Translations under genes and position numbers: made by a program
Shown: in pieces, positions 14,280-22,367 of the stretch
How positions within the stretch are numbered: position 1 is the first letter of the stretch
Layout of the letters: each line of letters starts with the position of its first letter
Assembly: GCA_002409995.1 (NCBI GenBank)
Contig: DHOR01000033.1
Location: 22,666-46,225, forward strand
DNA from: Hungatella sp. UBA5385
GTDB lineage: Bacteria > Bacillota > Clostridia > Lachnospirales > Lachnospiraceae
Direction: 5' to 3'
Length of the DNA stretch: 23,560 bases
Notes under the pieces: generated by a model
Told to the model about the DNA's origin: nothing
What the model saw: only the letters and a program-made list of their open reading frames with translations
Database searches by the model: none

Positions 14280-16067
14280 TTAAACAGCCTTTGTATTCTC
14301 CTTCAGCCATGCAGCTTCCTCTTCTGTCAGGCTTGGGGAAAGCTTCTCATAAACATCTTTATGATAATCATTGAGAAGCTGTTTGTCTCTTTCATTCATC
14401 AGTGATATGTCTAAAGCTTCCAGATCAATAGGAGCCATTGTCAGGAACTCAAATTCCATAAACTGTCCATACTGATTTTTCTCAGTTTTTTTACAAACAA
14501 CCAGATTTTCTGTACGAACTCCGTGGCTGCCTTCAATGTAAACTCCAGGCTCATCAGAGGTGATCATTCCTTCCTCCAGAACACAGTTGTCCTGACGCTC
14601 GGGAACCATTTTCCAGCGAATTCCATTGGGGCGTTCATGAACATTTAACAGATATCCGATTCCATGACCTGTTCCGTGATCATAGTTTAAGCCTCTGCTC
14701 CAGAATGGCTCTCTTGCCACATAGTCCAGAGTTAATCCACGGCATCCATGTAAAAACTTCACAGCTCCCAGACGCAGCATACTGATTACTGTCAGAGTAA
14801 AATGCTCTCTTTCTTCCTCTGTCAGTGGCCCCACTGCAATTGTTCTGGTGATATCGGTGGTACCTTCGTAATACTGACCGCCTGAATCCACAAGATAAAG
14901 TCCTTTTGGTTCAAGCTTAGTGTCGCTTTCAGCTGTTGCCTTGTAATGGCACATAGCTGCATTAGGACCGTAAGCTGAAATAGTATCAAAGCTAATGCCT
15001 AAATTGCCTTCCTGCTCTGATCTTAAATGATCTAAATATTCCTGGGCACTGACTTCAGTGATCTCCTCTTTTCCAACATTTTCCTTAATCCAGCGGATGA
15101 ATTTAACCATAGCAACGCCATCTTTGATGTGAGCTTTTCTCATATTTTCCACTTCTACTGCATTCTTAATGGCTTTTGAAAGTGCTGTAGGATTCATGGA
15201 GTCAATGATCTTATTGGAGGAATCCAGGTTATTAACAATGGCATAATTTGCTTTGGAGGTCTCTATGAGAATCTGCTGATTTCTCAGCTGTTTCACAGTT
15301 TCATAAATATCATTATATGGACAGATAGTTACTCCTAAATCCTTTAAATAAGACTTTACATTGCTGTCAAGAACTGCTTCATTGACAAACAGATAGAATC
15401 TCTCCAGAGTTACCAGAGCATAGGAAAGAATCACTGGATTGCACTCAACATCATTTCCACGGATATTTAACAGCCATACAATATCGTCTAAGGTTGTAAG
15501 AATATGAACATTTGCCTTGGCTTTCTTCATATCTTCTCTTAAATCTTTGATTTTTGCATCTGCTGATTTGCCTGCATAATCTTCTGATAGAATCCATGCA
15601 GGTTCTGCGGAAAGTGCCGGACGATCCTTCCAGATCTTATCCACCAGATCCTCCTCATAGGAAAATGTGATCTTCTTCTCTTCCAACAACCGGCCAAGTT
15701 CTGCTCCCATCTGGCTATTTACCACTCTGCCGTCAAATCCAAGGCAACCGCCTTCTGGAAGTACATTTTCCAGATATTCTTCAATGGTAGGAACCCCTTC
15801 CTGTCCCATTTTCTGCAATGTAACACCGCTTCCCTGAAGCTGTTTGCCTGCCTGAACAAAATATCTTCCATCGGTCCAGAGCCCTGCTTCTGTCATGGTA
15901 ATTACAGCAGTGCCTGCTGACCCTGTAAAACCTGTAATAAAGCTTCTGCATTTAAAATAATCTCCTACATATTCAGACTCATGAAAATCTGAGGTGGGAA
16001 TCATATAAGCGTCAATATGGCGCTCTGCCATTAAATTTCTTAAAGCTGCAATCCGTTCCTGAATCAT
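14280..16067 (-). CDS. Xaa-Pro aminopeptidase (M24B, aminopeptidase P family)
   Basis: This is a long-form aminopeptidase P of 595 residues, which removes an N-terminal residue preceding proline. Two creatinase-like N-terminal domains (to about residue 300) precede the pita-bread catalytic domain. The five metal ligands are present: D394 in VDSGGQY, D405 in TTDITRT, H468 in HGTGHGIG, E506 in SDEPGVY and E520 in RTENL. ATG 16067 is preferred: AGGAG lies eight bases upstream, whereas the in-frame TTG at 16073 is too close. It is cytoplasmic, with no signal peptide. A fragment of its 3' end is duplicated at 6378-6757. Confidence 0.95.
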   Translation of the reverse strand: MIQERIAALRNLMAERHIDAYMIPTSDFHESEYVGDYFKCRSFITGFTGSAGTAVITMTEAGLWTDGRYFVQAGKQLQGSGVTLQKMGQEGVPTIEEYLENVLPEGGCLGFDGRVVNSQMGAELGRLLEEKKITFSYEEDLVDKIWKDRPALSAEPAWILSEDYAGKSADAKIKDLREDMKKAKANVHILTTLDDIVWLLNIRGNDVECNPVILSYALVTLERFYLFVNEAVLDSNVKSYLKDLGVTICPYNDIYETVKQLRNQQILIETSKANYAIVNNLDSSNKIIDSMNPTALSKAIKNAVEVENMRKAHIKDGVAMVKFIRWIKENVGKEEITEVSAQEYLDHLRSEQEGNLGISFDTISAYGPNAAMCHYKATAESDTKLEPKGLYLVDSGGQYYEGTTDITRTIAVGPLTEEEREHFTLTVISMLRLGAVKFLHGCRGLTLDYVAREPFWSRGLNYDHGTGHGIGYLLNVHERPNGIRWKMVPERQDNCVLEEGMITSDEPGVYIEGSHGVRTENLVVCKKTEKNQYGQFMEFEFLTMAPIDLEALDISLMNERDKQLLNDYHKDVYEKLSPSLTEEEAAWLKENTKAV

Positions 16068-16139
16068 TGACAACTCTCCTCTTTTCTTCTCTTATTAAAT
16101 GTATTTGTTATACTATGCTGTATTCAAACCGTAATATTT

Positions 16140-16919
16140 CTAAATCATACCAAATCGAATACATGCATTGCGGATACCATGCTGATCTATCGAGTCAGTC
16201 ACATAATCTGCTGCCCTTTTCAGCTCCTCCATTGCATTACCCATTGCAATTCCAATACCTGCTGCCTTTACAATATCATAATCATTCATGCTGTCTCCAA
16301 AGGCTACTGTATTCTTCATGGGAATCCCATAGTATTCACATAAACGCTGCAGTCCTGTTGCTTTGGAAGCTTCTTTTTCTACCACATCGCCTCCACGCCT
16401 TTCAGCAAACATATGGACCTGAATCTGTGGAAATTCCTTTCTCAGCTTATCAGCGCCATGGTCATTGCCTATATAGGCAAGAGTTCCCACAGGCAGACTC
16501 AGCAGCTTAGCGGGATCAGCAAATCTTCTCATACATTCTCCCCACAGGTCTTCATCGTGACGTTTCACATTCTCAGGATTGGTATAATAGTCCAGTTCTC
16601 CCACGGAAGCGCCCAGACTGAATTTATTATTTTCACCATAAGCAAGTATCCGGCTTAGAAGATCTTTATCAAAGGTATGATGATAAATGATATCTTCTCC
16701 AACTGTAATCTTTGTTCCATTTGAATGAATAATGGCATCAGGATTAATCTGATCACGTATGGCTGTGCTGTAATGCGAATCCATGTCACGGCCTGTAGCC
16801 ACAACAATAATGTATTTTTCTCTCAGCTTCTCGATGGTTTCCATGGCACTGTCCGGAATCATCCAATCCTTATGATCTAACAATGTCATATCTACATCAA
16901 AGCTTGCAATTGACTTCAT
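16140..16919 (-). CDS. Cof-type HAD-IIB hydrolase
   Basis: The 259-residue protein is a sugar-phosphate-type phosphatase of the haloacid dehalogenase superfamily. Motif I is FDVDMTLLD (nucleophile D8, acid D10), motif II lies in VVATGRDMDS, and motif IV is FGDSMNDYDIVKAAGIGIAMGNA with the metal aspartates. The central cap is the IIB type. Substrates of this family are poorly predictable. It has its own promoter at 16961-16989, divergent from tRNA-Pro, and ends 66 bp before the aminopeptidase start. Confidence 0.92.
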   Translation of the reverse strand: MKSIASFDVDMTLLDHKDWMIPDSAMETIEKLREKYIIVVATGRDMDSHYSTAIRDQINPDAIIHSNGTKITVGEDIIYHHTFDKDLLSRILAYGENNKFSLGASVGELDYYTNPENVKRHDEDLWGECMRRFADPAKLLSLPVGTLAYIGNDHGADKLRKEFPQIQVHMFAERRGGDVVEKEASKATGLQRLCEYYGIPMKNTVAFGDSMNDYDIVKAAGIGIAMGNAMEELKRAADYVTDSIDQHGIRNACIRFGMI

Positions 16920-16960
16920 AATTTCACCCTTTTCTACTTACAATTCATTCCACATTTACC

Positions 16961-16989
16961 ATCATAGCTTAAATTTAGTTTTTTTTCAA
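16961..16989 (-). promoter_or_regulatory. promoter of the HAD hydrolase gene
   Basis: On the minus strand TTGAAA (16984-16989) and TATGAT (16961-16966) are separated by 17 bp. It is divergent from the tRNA promoter 12 bp away. Confidence 0.6.
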
Positions 16990-17000
16990 TAAAATATACT

Positions 17001-17028
17001 TTGCAAAATGGAAACTTTCTGCTATAAT
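17001..17028 (+). promoter_or_regulatory. promoter of tRNA-Pro
   Basis: TTGCAA (17001-17006), 16 bp and a perfect TATAAT (17023-17028) lie 18 bp before the mature 5' end of the tRNA. Confidence 0.7.
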
Positions 17029-17046
17029 ATCATAGTGTCACGCAAA

Positions 17047-17120
17047 CGGAGTATGGCGTAGCTTGGTAGCGCGCTCGGCTGGGGGCCGAGAGGTCGCAGG
17101 TTCAAATCCTGTTACTCCGA
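17047..17120 (+). tRNA. tRNA-Pro (anticodon GGG)
   Basis: The 74-nt cloverleaf has the acceptor arms CGGAGTA/TACTCCG, D-arm GCG-TAGCTTGGTA-GCGC, anticodon arm CTCGG-CTGGGGG-CCGAG with GGG in the loop, and T-arm with GGTTCAAATCC. The discriminator base is A and CCA is not encoded. It reads CCC/CCU proline codons. Confidence 0.95.
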
Positions 17121-17132
17121 TTTGTTTAAAAT

Positions 17133-17170
17133 GCTGAAAGCCTTACATTATCTGGCTTCCAGCTTTTTTT
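17133..17170 (+). terminator. terminator after tRNA-Pro
   Basis: GCTGAAAGCC (17133-17142) pairs with GGCTTCCAGC (17154-17163) with one mismatch, followed by seven T's (17164-17170). Confidence 0.85.
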
Positions 17171-17232
17171 ATTCATCTTTTTGAATACCAACTTTACACA
17201 GAAGCACAAATTTAAATGGAGGTTATACACCA

Positions 17233-18378
17233 ATGAATCAAAACGAAAAAATACAAATACTACAAGACATTATAAAAATGCCAACCATTAACGATCAGGA
17301 AGATCAGGTCGCCAATTACTTAAAATCCCTATTCGACCGTTACAAAATCCCTTCTCACAAAGTAGAATACGCTAAAAACAGATCAAACATAGTTGCAGAG
17401 CTAAAAGCCGGCAACGGTCCTGTCCTTGTCCTGTCAGGGCACATGGATGTAGTTTCCCCAGGAGATGAATCCACCTGGAAATACCCTCCATTTACCGCTT
17501 TCATCGAAGGAAATCGATTATACGGCAGAGGAGCCTCAGACATGAAAGCCGGAACTGCTGCCCTGGCAATTGCCATGATGGAACTAAAGGAAGAGGGGGC
17601 AGAATTTAAAGGGACTCTCCGTTACCTGGGTACTGTTGGGGAGGAGATTGGAGAATTAGGCTCCCAACAGTTGACGGAAAAAGGGTATATTGATGATATG
17701 GATGGACTGCTGATCGGAGAACCTACCGGCTATAGTATCGTATATACCCACAAAGGTTCCATTAATTATACAGTTACCTCAAAAGGCAAATCCTCTCACA
17801 GCTCCAATCCTGATTTAGGAATCAATGCCATAGAACCTCTGATTACTTTCTATCAGAAGGAAAACGAAATTATGAAACCATTTGAAGGAAAAAGCAATCA
17901 CGCTTTAGGGCGTCTGGTCCACAGCATTACAGTTTTGCAGGGCGGAAATCAGGTTAACAGCGTACCGGAGCAAGCTTTCATACAGGGAAATGTAAGGACA
18001 ATTCCTGAGACACCTAATGACGCTGTAATTCAATCTTTAATGACTTTAGTTGAAGAAATCAACACTTCTACAGATTGTGAAGTATCCATAACCATTGACT
18101 ATAATAAGATACCGGTAGATTCCAATCGTGATTCAAGATTGATACAAGCAGCCAGACAAGTGGTAAAAGACAAGCATCATATAGATTTAAAGACTATAGG
18201 TATTTCTGCAACCACAGATGCAGCTGAATTCAGCAAAGTCAACAGACCATTTGATTTCATGATTTTTGGACCTGGTATACCTGCATTGGCTCATCAGAAG
18301 GATGAATATGTGGAAATTGACCAGTATCTTGAAATGATTGAACTATATAAAGAAATAATCAAGAATTATTTAATATAA
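17233..18378 (+). CDS. M20 family deacylase/peptidase (ArgE/DapE type)
   Basis: This 381-residue di-zinc hydrolase removes an acyl group or terminal residue from an amino-acid derivative. Ligands and catalytic residues are visible: H70 and D72 in SGHMDVV, D103 in GRGASDMKAG, E137-E138 in GEEIGELGS, E163 in IGEPTG and H354 in LAHQKDEY. The lid dimerisation domain with SSHSSNPDLGINAIE lies between. GGAGG precedes the ATG. No strong promoter is visible after the tRNA terminator, so leaky readthrough is possible. It converges on an arginine-deiminase-superfamily gene, but a functional link cannot be shown. The substrate is unassigned. Confidence 0.93.
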   Translation: MNQNEKIQILQDIIKMPTINDQEDQVANYLKSLFDRYKIPSHKVEYAKNRSNIVAELKAGNGPVLVLSGHMDVVSPGDESTWKYPPFTAFIEGNRLYGRGASDMKAGTAALAIAMMELKEEGAEFKGTLRYLGTVGEEIGELGSQQLTEKGYIDDMDGLLIGEPTGYSIVYTHKGSINYTVTSKGKSSHSSNPDLGINAIEPLITFYQKENEIMKPFEGKSNHALGRLVHSITVLQGGNQVNSVPEQAFIQGNVRTIPETPNDAVIQSLMTLVEEINTSTDCEVSITIDYNKIPVDSNRDSRLIQAARQVVKDKHHIDLKTIGISATTDAAEFSKVNRPFDFMIFGPGIPALAHQKDEYVEIDQYLEMIELYKEIIKNYLI

Positions 18379-18420
18379 AACCATATAAAACCATTTTCAT
18401 TATTAACAATTTTAACAGCA

Positions 18421-18476
18421 TAAACCCTCTGACAAATTTCCATTAAACTTCCATAAGAAATCTATCAGAGGGTTTA
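18421..18476. terminator. shared terminator of the M20 and deiminase-family genes
   Basis: Arms 18421-18440 and 18457-18476 (core AAACCCTCTGA/TCAGAGGGTTT) pair over 20 bp. The two mismatches on the plus strand become G-U pairs on the minus strand, so the stem is fully paired for the deiminase-family transcript. Confidence 0.8.
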
Positions 18477-18482
18477 ACTTTA

Positions 18483-19445
18483 TTAATCCCTAACCAGTGC
18501 CTGAGTGCTGCACCGAAATGATCCACCCATGCTTCTGGAGATTGCAAAATCAAGATACTCCACCTTAATTCCTCTTCTCTCCAACTCAATTCCCACAGTA
18601 TCCTTAAACTGAATATCTGCAATATAAACATCTTCAGAAACAGGCAGTCCGTTGATTGTCAAATACTCAATCTCCTTAGCCTTCACCAAAATCTTATCCC
18701 AGTCCTGAAACAACTCCGGAACTCCGTAGAGCAAAGCCTCTTCACTTACAATCATCAGCCCTTCACGAACAAGGCTCATTGCACAGTCAAGATGGAGCAC
18801 ATCAGGTTTTAAAGGCACTTGAGTTACAGTATACCCCATCGGTTCCATAAGATTTTTAAGCCAGTAATAGCCATTATCATTGGAAGCAAGCCCTGATTTT
18901 CCAACAAATACATGGTTATTATAGACAAGCACATCTCCCCCCTCTAAAAATGGCCCTTTTTCAGAATCATATCCTTCAGATATATCAGGTTTGGGCACTG
19001 CCACATACATGGCATTTGCCTTAAATGCCTCCTCCATAATCAAATCTCTCACAGGCAGAATCTCATTTCTTCTATAAGGGAAACGCAGGGAACCTTCAAT
19101 CAGTACATTTCCAATAGTAAAAAATGGATCACGGACAAAGAAGTTGCTGCATCCTTCCTCCCTGTCCCTGTTTTTCTCAAAATCCGTTAAGAGTCTGGGT
19201 CTTAACACCTCTGCACCATAGGATTCCAGCACTTCTATCAGTTCTTCCCGCTCTTTTTCCCACCGTTTCTGCTCCTCCGGAAATACCTCTCCATAGGATT
19301 TACCTCCTGCATTAAGAAATCGTTCCACATGCTCAGGTGTTAAAAATGAAGTATCCCTCATTCCTTCAGGAATCATAAATTCCGATTGAGTTACAACCAC
19401 TTTTTTAAGAGGAGCAAACTCACTTTTTACCATTATTTTGTTCAT
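18483..19445 (-). CDS. arginine deiminase/amidinotransferase-superfamily enzyme
   Basis: The 320-residue protein has the guanidino-modifying pentein fold. Diagnostic residues are all present: NFFVRDPFF (101-109) with the Asp, FLEGGDVLV (166-174), the catalytic His H218 in LHLDCAMSL and the nucleophilic C312 near the C-terminus in GGSFRCSTQ. Members hydrolyse arginine or methylated arginine, or transfer an amidino group. It is shorter than classical arginine deiminase (about 410), and no arcB, arcC or arcD is nearby. It is therefore unlikely to be part of a normal arginine deiminase pathway. GGAAG precedes the ATG. The exact substrate is unknown. Confidence 0.88.
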   Translation of the reverse strand: MNKIMVKSEFAPLKKVVVTQSEFMIPEGMRDTSFLTPEHVERFLNAGGKSYGEVFPEEQKRWEKEREELIEVLESYGAEVLRPRLLTDFEKNRDREEGCSNFFVRDPFFTIGNVLIEGSLRFPYRRNEILPVRDLIMEEAFKANAMYVAVPKPDISEGYDSEKGPFLEGGDVLVYNNHVFVGKSGLASNDNGYYWLKNLMEPMGYTVTQVPLKPDVLHLDCAMSLVREGLMIVSEEALLYGVPELFQDWDKILVKAKEIEYLTINGLPVSEDVYIADIQFKDTVGIELERRGIKVEYLDFAISRSMGGSFRCSTQALVRD

Positions 19446-19473
19446 TATCTGTACTTCCTTTTTGTTTTTAGTT

Positions 19474-20976
19474 CTATTCTATCATAGCGCCTGTGTCATC
19501 TACCTGATAGCCATCCGGCGTTACTGTATCCATCAGACATGCACCTGTATCATCCAGATAATACCATTTGCCTTCAACCTCAACCCAGCCGGTTAACATT
19601 TCCCCGCTTTCATGAAAATAATACCATTGATCTTCATATAGATACCAGCCTGTAGCCATTATGCCTTCCGGAGTAAAATAATAAATAATTCCATTAATTT
19701 CTGCCCAGAGATCAGTTATCACCTCACCGCCTGCGACTTTAAATCGCCAGCCATTCTCTTCTTCTACCCAACCGCCAACTTCCATATCTCCAGGCATAAT
19801 ATCCATGGCTGTATCTTGTAATGCATAAGCAAAAACCTGCTCCGTTGTATAATCCTCATTAAACCAGTACTGATCCACGTATTGATAAAGAGTATCAATT
19901 GCCTCATCATCCATAATCGATACAGCATCGCTGCCGCAAACATATGCTAAATATCCCAACTCATCAGGATCTAAATTTTCAACATAGATAAGAAGTAAAT
20001 GCCCTTCATCTTCAAACAACTGGTCATATAGCTGTTCTGTATAAGCGTTGCACTCTTCATCTGTATTCGTTGCTGAAACGGGTTTTACAAAACCTAAATA
20101 AGGCTGTATACCTGTCTTACTATAAAACAGCCTCATTCCATCCAATAAAGACTTCGGTTCTTCGATCCACCCCAGATCATCGTGATAATAGGATGTTTCT
20201 ACTACTCTATCAGTTGAAAGCGGAATGCGCACAGACTTTCTTATAACTTTTTTCCCAGCTTCTGCCACTGTCTCTCTTGCAATCGTCTCTGCTTCTCTTG
20301 TTTCTTTTTTCTCAGTCTCAACATATGAGAAATCATTTTGTCTGTTATATGAAGTTTTTGTCTGATTAATAGCCCTGTTTATAAATACAAATCCAACAAA
20401 TAATATAATTATAGAAAATATGATTAGTAATCGTTTTATCAGAGTCCTACTGGTTAGAACTCTATATCCACCAAATTCGTCATAATATGGTTCATCATAA
20501 TATGGTTCGTCGTAATAAGGTTCGTCGTTGTAGAACTGTCTTTGAAAAAAACCAATTCTAGGCTTCCGATAACGAACCTGGTGATTGTTGGGTTCATGAT
20601 ATTGCTCCTGATTACTACTTCTTGTGGAAGAGGTGTATCCGGAAGTATATCCTGAAGTACTCCCTATTCTTCGGCCTCCGCTGCTGCGGGTATTTGTAGA
20701 ACCAGAACTGCTTAATGGCCTTGAGGAGCCTGTAGTAAATGTTCTCGGACTGCTGCTGGATCTTCCGCTTCCAAAGCTGCTTCTTGAAGAACTAGAAGAG
20801 CTTGAGGAACGTCCTGAAGGTCTGCTTAATGAACTTCCTCCTGACGATCGTCCGCTAGAAGAACTGCTGCGTCCGGAACTGCTACGTCCAGAACTGCTCC
20901 GCCCAGAACTGCTTCCAGACCGTCTTTGTGAAAATCCGCCACTGCTCCTTCCACCACCTGTACCTGGTCTTGCCAT
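19474..20976 (-). CDS. Ser/Gly/Arg-rich membrane protein with TPM-like and cell-wall-binding repeats
   Basis: The 500-residue protein has an unusual order. Residues 1-120 are nearly all Ser, Gly, Arg and Thr, with GRSSS repeats. Residues 150-164 are three DEPYY repeats. One membrane helix follows at about 181-199 (LLIIFSIIILFVGFVFI). Residues about 270-400 resemble a TPM domain (GIQPYLGFVKPVSATN, then LLLIYVENLDPDELGYLAYVCG). Residues 415-500 are choline-binding-type repeats (GWYLYEDQWYYF, GWVEVEGKWYYLDDTG). The positive N-terminus is expected inside and the rest outside, so it would tether the membrane to the wall. The TPM assignment is less sure than the repeats. GGGGAG precedes the ATG. 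Confidence 0.8.
   Translation of the reverse strand: MARPGTGGGRSSGGFSQRRSGSSSGRSSSGRSSSGRSSSSSGRSSGGSSLSRPSGRSSSSSSSSRSSFGSGRSSSSPRTFTTGSSRPLSSSGSTNTRSSGGRRIGSTSGYTSGYTSSTRSSNQEQYHEPNNHQVRYRKPRIGFFQRQFYNDEPYYDEPYYDEPYYDEFGGYRVLTSRTLIKRLLIIFSIIILFVGFVFINRAINQTKTSYNRQNDFSYVETEKKETREAETIARETVAEAGKKVIRKSVRIPLSTDRVVETSYYHDDLGWIEEPKSLLDGMRLFYSKTGIQPYLGFVKPVSATNTDEECNAYTEQLYDQLFEDEGHLLLIYVENLDPDELGYLAYVCGSDAVSIMDDEAIDTLYQYVDQYWFNEDYTTEQVFAYALQDTAMDIMPGDMEVGGWVEEENGWRFKVAGGEVITDLWAEINGIIYYFTPEGIMATGWYLYEDQWYYFHESGEMLTGWVEVEGKWYYLDDTGACLMDTVTPDGYQVDDTGAMIE
20485..20529 (-). repeat. three 15-bp tandem repeats encoding DEPYY
   Basis: These are three nearly identical 15-bp units inside the wall-binding protein gene. 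The unit length keeps the frame, so slippage can change copy number without breaking the gene. Confidence 0.85.
20860..20904 (-). repeat. 15-bp tandem repeats encoding GRSSS
   Basis: At least three 15-bp units encode GRSSS at residues 25-39, with degenerate units on both sides. They share the unit length of the DEPYY repeats but not the sequence. Confidence 0.75.
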
Positions 20977-21127
20977 ACCATTCTCCCCCTTATCCTCTGC
21001 CCTCGTTTACCAGAGATTTTATTACCTTTAATTACTCTCTATCATATAATGTTTTTCATCATTTAGCAATTATTTTACTCTATTTACTAAAGGGTGATCC
21101 CTATCATAAATTACTCAAGCCAATAAG

Positions 21128-21161
21128 AAAAAAACACCGCCAATCTTGTGACAGGCGGCAT
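21128..21161 (-). terminator. terminator of the 47-codon gene
   Basis: As minus-strand RNA, ATGCCGCC pairs with GGCGGTGT (21154-21161 and 21134-21141) with two G-U pairs, followed by a run of seven T's. It lies nine bases after the stop codon at 21170. The rest of the 21,000 region up to 20,977 shows no gene. Confidence 0.7.
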
Positions 21162-21169
21162 TTCTGGTT

Positions 21170-21313
21170 TCAGACTTTTTTTCGTCTTGTGTTAGGTCCC
21201 ATTCCCTCACGACGGGAGTTATGACTTTGATTTTGATTCTCCGGTTTGGATTTTTGTGTAACAGAATTAAACATTTCATTGGATTTCTTCTCATTATCCT
21301 TATCTTTTTTCAT
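21170..21313 (-). CDS. 47-residue basic hydrophilic protein of unknown function
   Basis: ATG at 21313 is preceded by GAGGTGAGAAA, a good ribosome-binding site, and the frame ends at TGA 21170 just before a terminator. The product is very hydrophilic: MKKDKDNEKKSNEMFNSVT at the start and REGMGPNTRRKKV at the end, with Lys/Asn/Gln between. There is no membrane segment or known motif. The REGMGPNTRRKK ending looks conserved in style, as in small basic or spore-type proteins, but I cannot name a family. It is divergent from the 48-codon gene across 122 bp. Confidence 0.65.
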   Translation of the reverse strand: MKKDKDNEKKSNEMFNSVTQKSKPENQNQSHNSRREGMGPNTRRKKV

Positions 21314-21435
21314 TTTCTCACCTCAAAAATAGTATGCACGCTTCCATATTTCTCATACAGAAATTTACTTTTTCGCTCTATCCTCCTGTATAAAATCATC
21401 ATAAGCCGCACATTCTACTGATGAGGTGATGAATC

Positions 21436-21582
21436 ATGTCTTATATTGCTCCGGCTGTCCAGGCGAAATTCGAAACACTTTCTATTGATTTAAAAAATGA
21501 GATCCTGGAACGCGATGTACAAATCAACACCATTTATGATCTGATTAATATATTGGAACAGATTGTAAATGAAGGAAATTAG
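21436..21582 (+). CDS. 48-residue protein of unknown function
   Basis: GAGGTGATGAATC precedes ATG 21436, and the frame runs to TAG 21580-21582 before a strong terminator. The protein (MSYIAPAVQAKFETLSIDLK at the start, then VQINTIYDLINILEQIVNEG) is predicted to be helical and amphipathic. Heptad-like Leu/Ile spacing suits a small coiled coil or dimerisation helix. Strong signals at both ends and its own terminator argue for a real gene. No family is recognised. Confidence 0.7.
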   Translation: MSYIAPAVQAKFETLSIDLKNEILERDVQINTIYDLINILEQIVNEGN

Positions 21583-21590
21583 TCTTTCAC

Positions 21591-21636
21591 AAACAGTCCC
21601 TGCTGCCTTCCTAATGATGACAGCAGGGACTGTTTT
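21591..21636 (+). terminator. terminator of the 48-codon gene
   Basis: AAACAGTCCCTGCTG (21591-21605) and CAGCAGGGACTGTTT (21621-21635) are perfect 15-bp arms with a 15-nt loop and a TTTT tail. Confidence 0.92.
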
Positions 21637-21690
21637 CATGCTTTGATGTCTTGTTTTTTAATCAATTTCTAAAACTTATAAACAATCTTC

Positions 21691-21729
21691 TTGACATTAC
21701 ACTTTATGTAACGTTATAATCTATGTAAC
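21691..21729 (+). promoter_or_regulatory. promoter with operator-like repeats of the ArsR/MFS operon
   Basis: TTGACA (21691-21696) and TATAAT (21715-21720) are 18 bp apart. TATGTAAC occurs twice, at 21705-21712 and 21722-21729, 17 bp apart and straddling the -10. TTACA-CTTTA-TGTAA (21697-21711) is an inverted repeat overlapping the spacer. These are candidate binding sites for the winged-helix protein encoded just downstream (inference). Confidence 0.6.
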
Positions 21730-21752
21730 AACATTGGAAAGAAGGTAGGTTC

Positions 21753-22364
21753 ATGTCAAATACTGTAAGTACTGTAATCACCATAACCACCCGTAAACAG
21801 CTGGATATCTATATGAATCCTCAGAGACAGTCCCTTTTAAAAGCAATGGATATTCACGGAATTCCCATGACAGCCAAACAGCTTTCCCAGATTCTTAAAA
21901 TATCTGCCTCCTCTGTAACTCATCATATTAAACGGCTGGAATCACTGGGACTTGTAGAGCTGGATCATACGGAATCCATTCATGGCATTCAGGCAAAATA
22001 TTACCGTAAGCTTCCTGTTTCGGTTTCTCTTGGAGGAAACAGAGAGGATGATCTTCAGAGCGAACGAACCCTGTTTAGCGACTATATTGTTTCCCAGACC
22101 TGGCAGTCTTTTAAGAATCACCAGACACAGGTAGCTGATAAAGAAGACATTACGCAAACAGGTGATTCTATGTCAGGAATCCTTCATTTAAAACAGGCAG
22201 ATGCAAAAAAGCTCTATGATATGATTCTTGAATTTATCAGAACACACGAAACAACAGAAGATGGAACGGTTCCCTGGGAATATGTGCTGGTGGCATTTCC
22301 CCATAATAAAGGACCGGAAACTACAGTTTCAAATACCGCCAAACAGGAGCAAAAGGAGAAGTAA
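21753..22364 (+). CDS. ArsR-like winged-helix transcriptional regulator
   Basis: The 203-residue protein has an ArsR/MarR-like winged helix at about 25-90 (QSLLKAMDIHGIPMTAKQLS, then ISASSVTHHIKRLESLGLVEL). A C-terminal helical half of about 110 residues has no motif I know, and its last 15 residues are polar (TTVSNTAKQEQKEK). No metal-binding Cys pair of the classic arsenic sensors is visible, so the signal is probably not a metal. It ends three bases before the MFS transporter start. The two form an operon whose expression it likely controls, and whose substrate may be its ligand. Confidence 0.85.
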   Translation: MSNTVSTVITITTRKQLDIYMNPQRQSLLKAMDIHGIPMTAKQLSQILKISASSVTHHIKRLESLGLVELDHTESIHGIQAKYYRKLPVSVSLGGNREDDLQSERTLFSDYIVSQTWQSFKNHQTQVADKEDITQTGDSMSGILHLKQADAKKLYDMILEFIRTHETTEDGTVPWEYVLVAFPHNKGPETTVSNTAKQEQKEK

Positions 22365-22367
22365 CAC

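Noticed and set aside
20624..21031. Leu/Pro/Glu-rich plus-strand frame of 135 codons
   Set aside because: It is the shadow of the serine/arginine-rich repeats on the other strand, whose codons read Leu/Pro/Glu in reverse.
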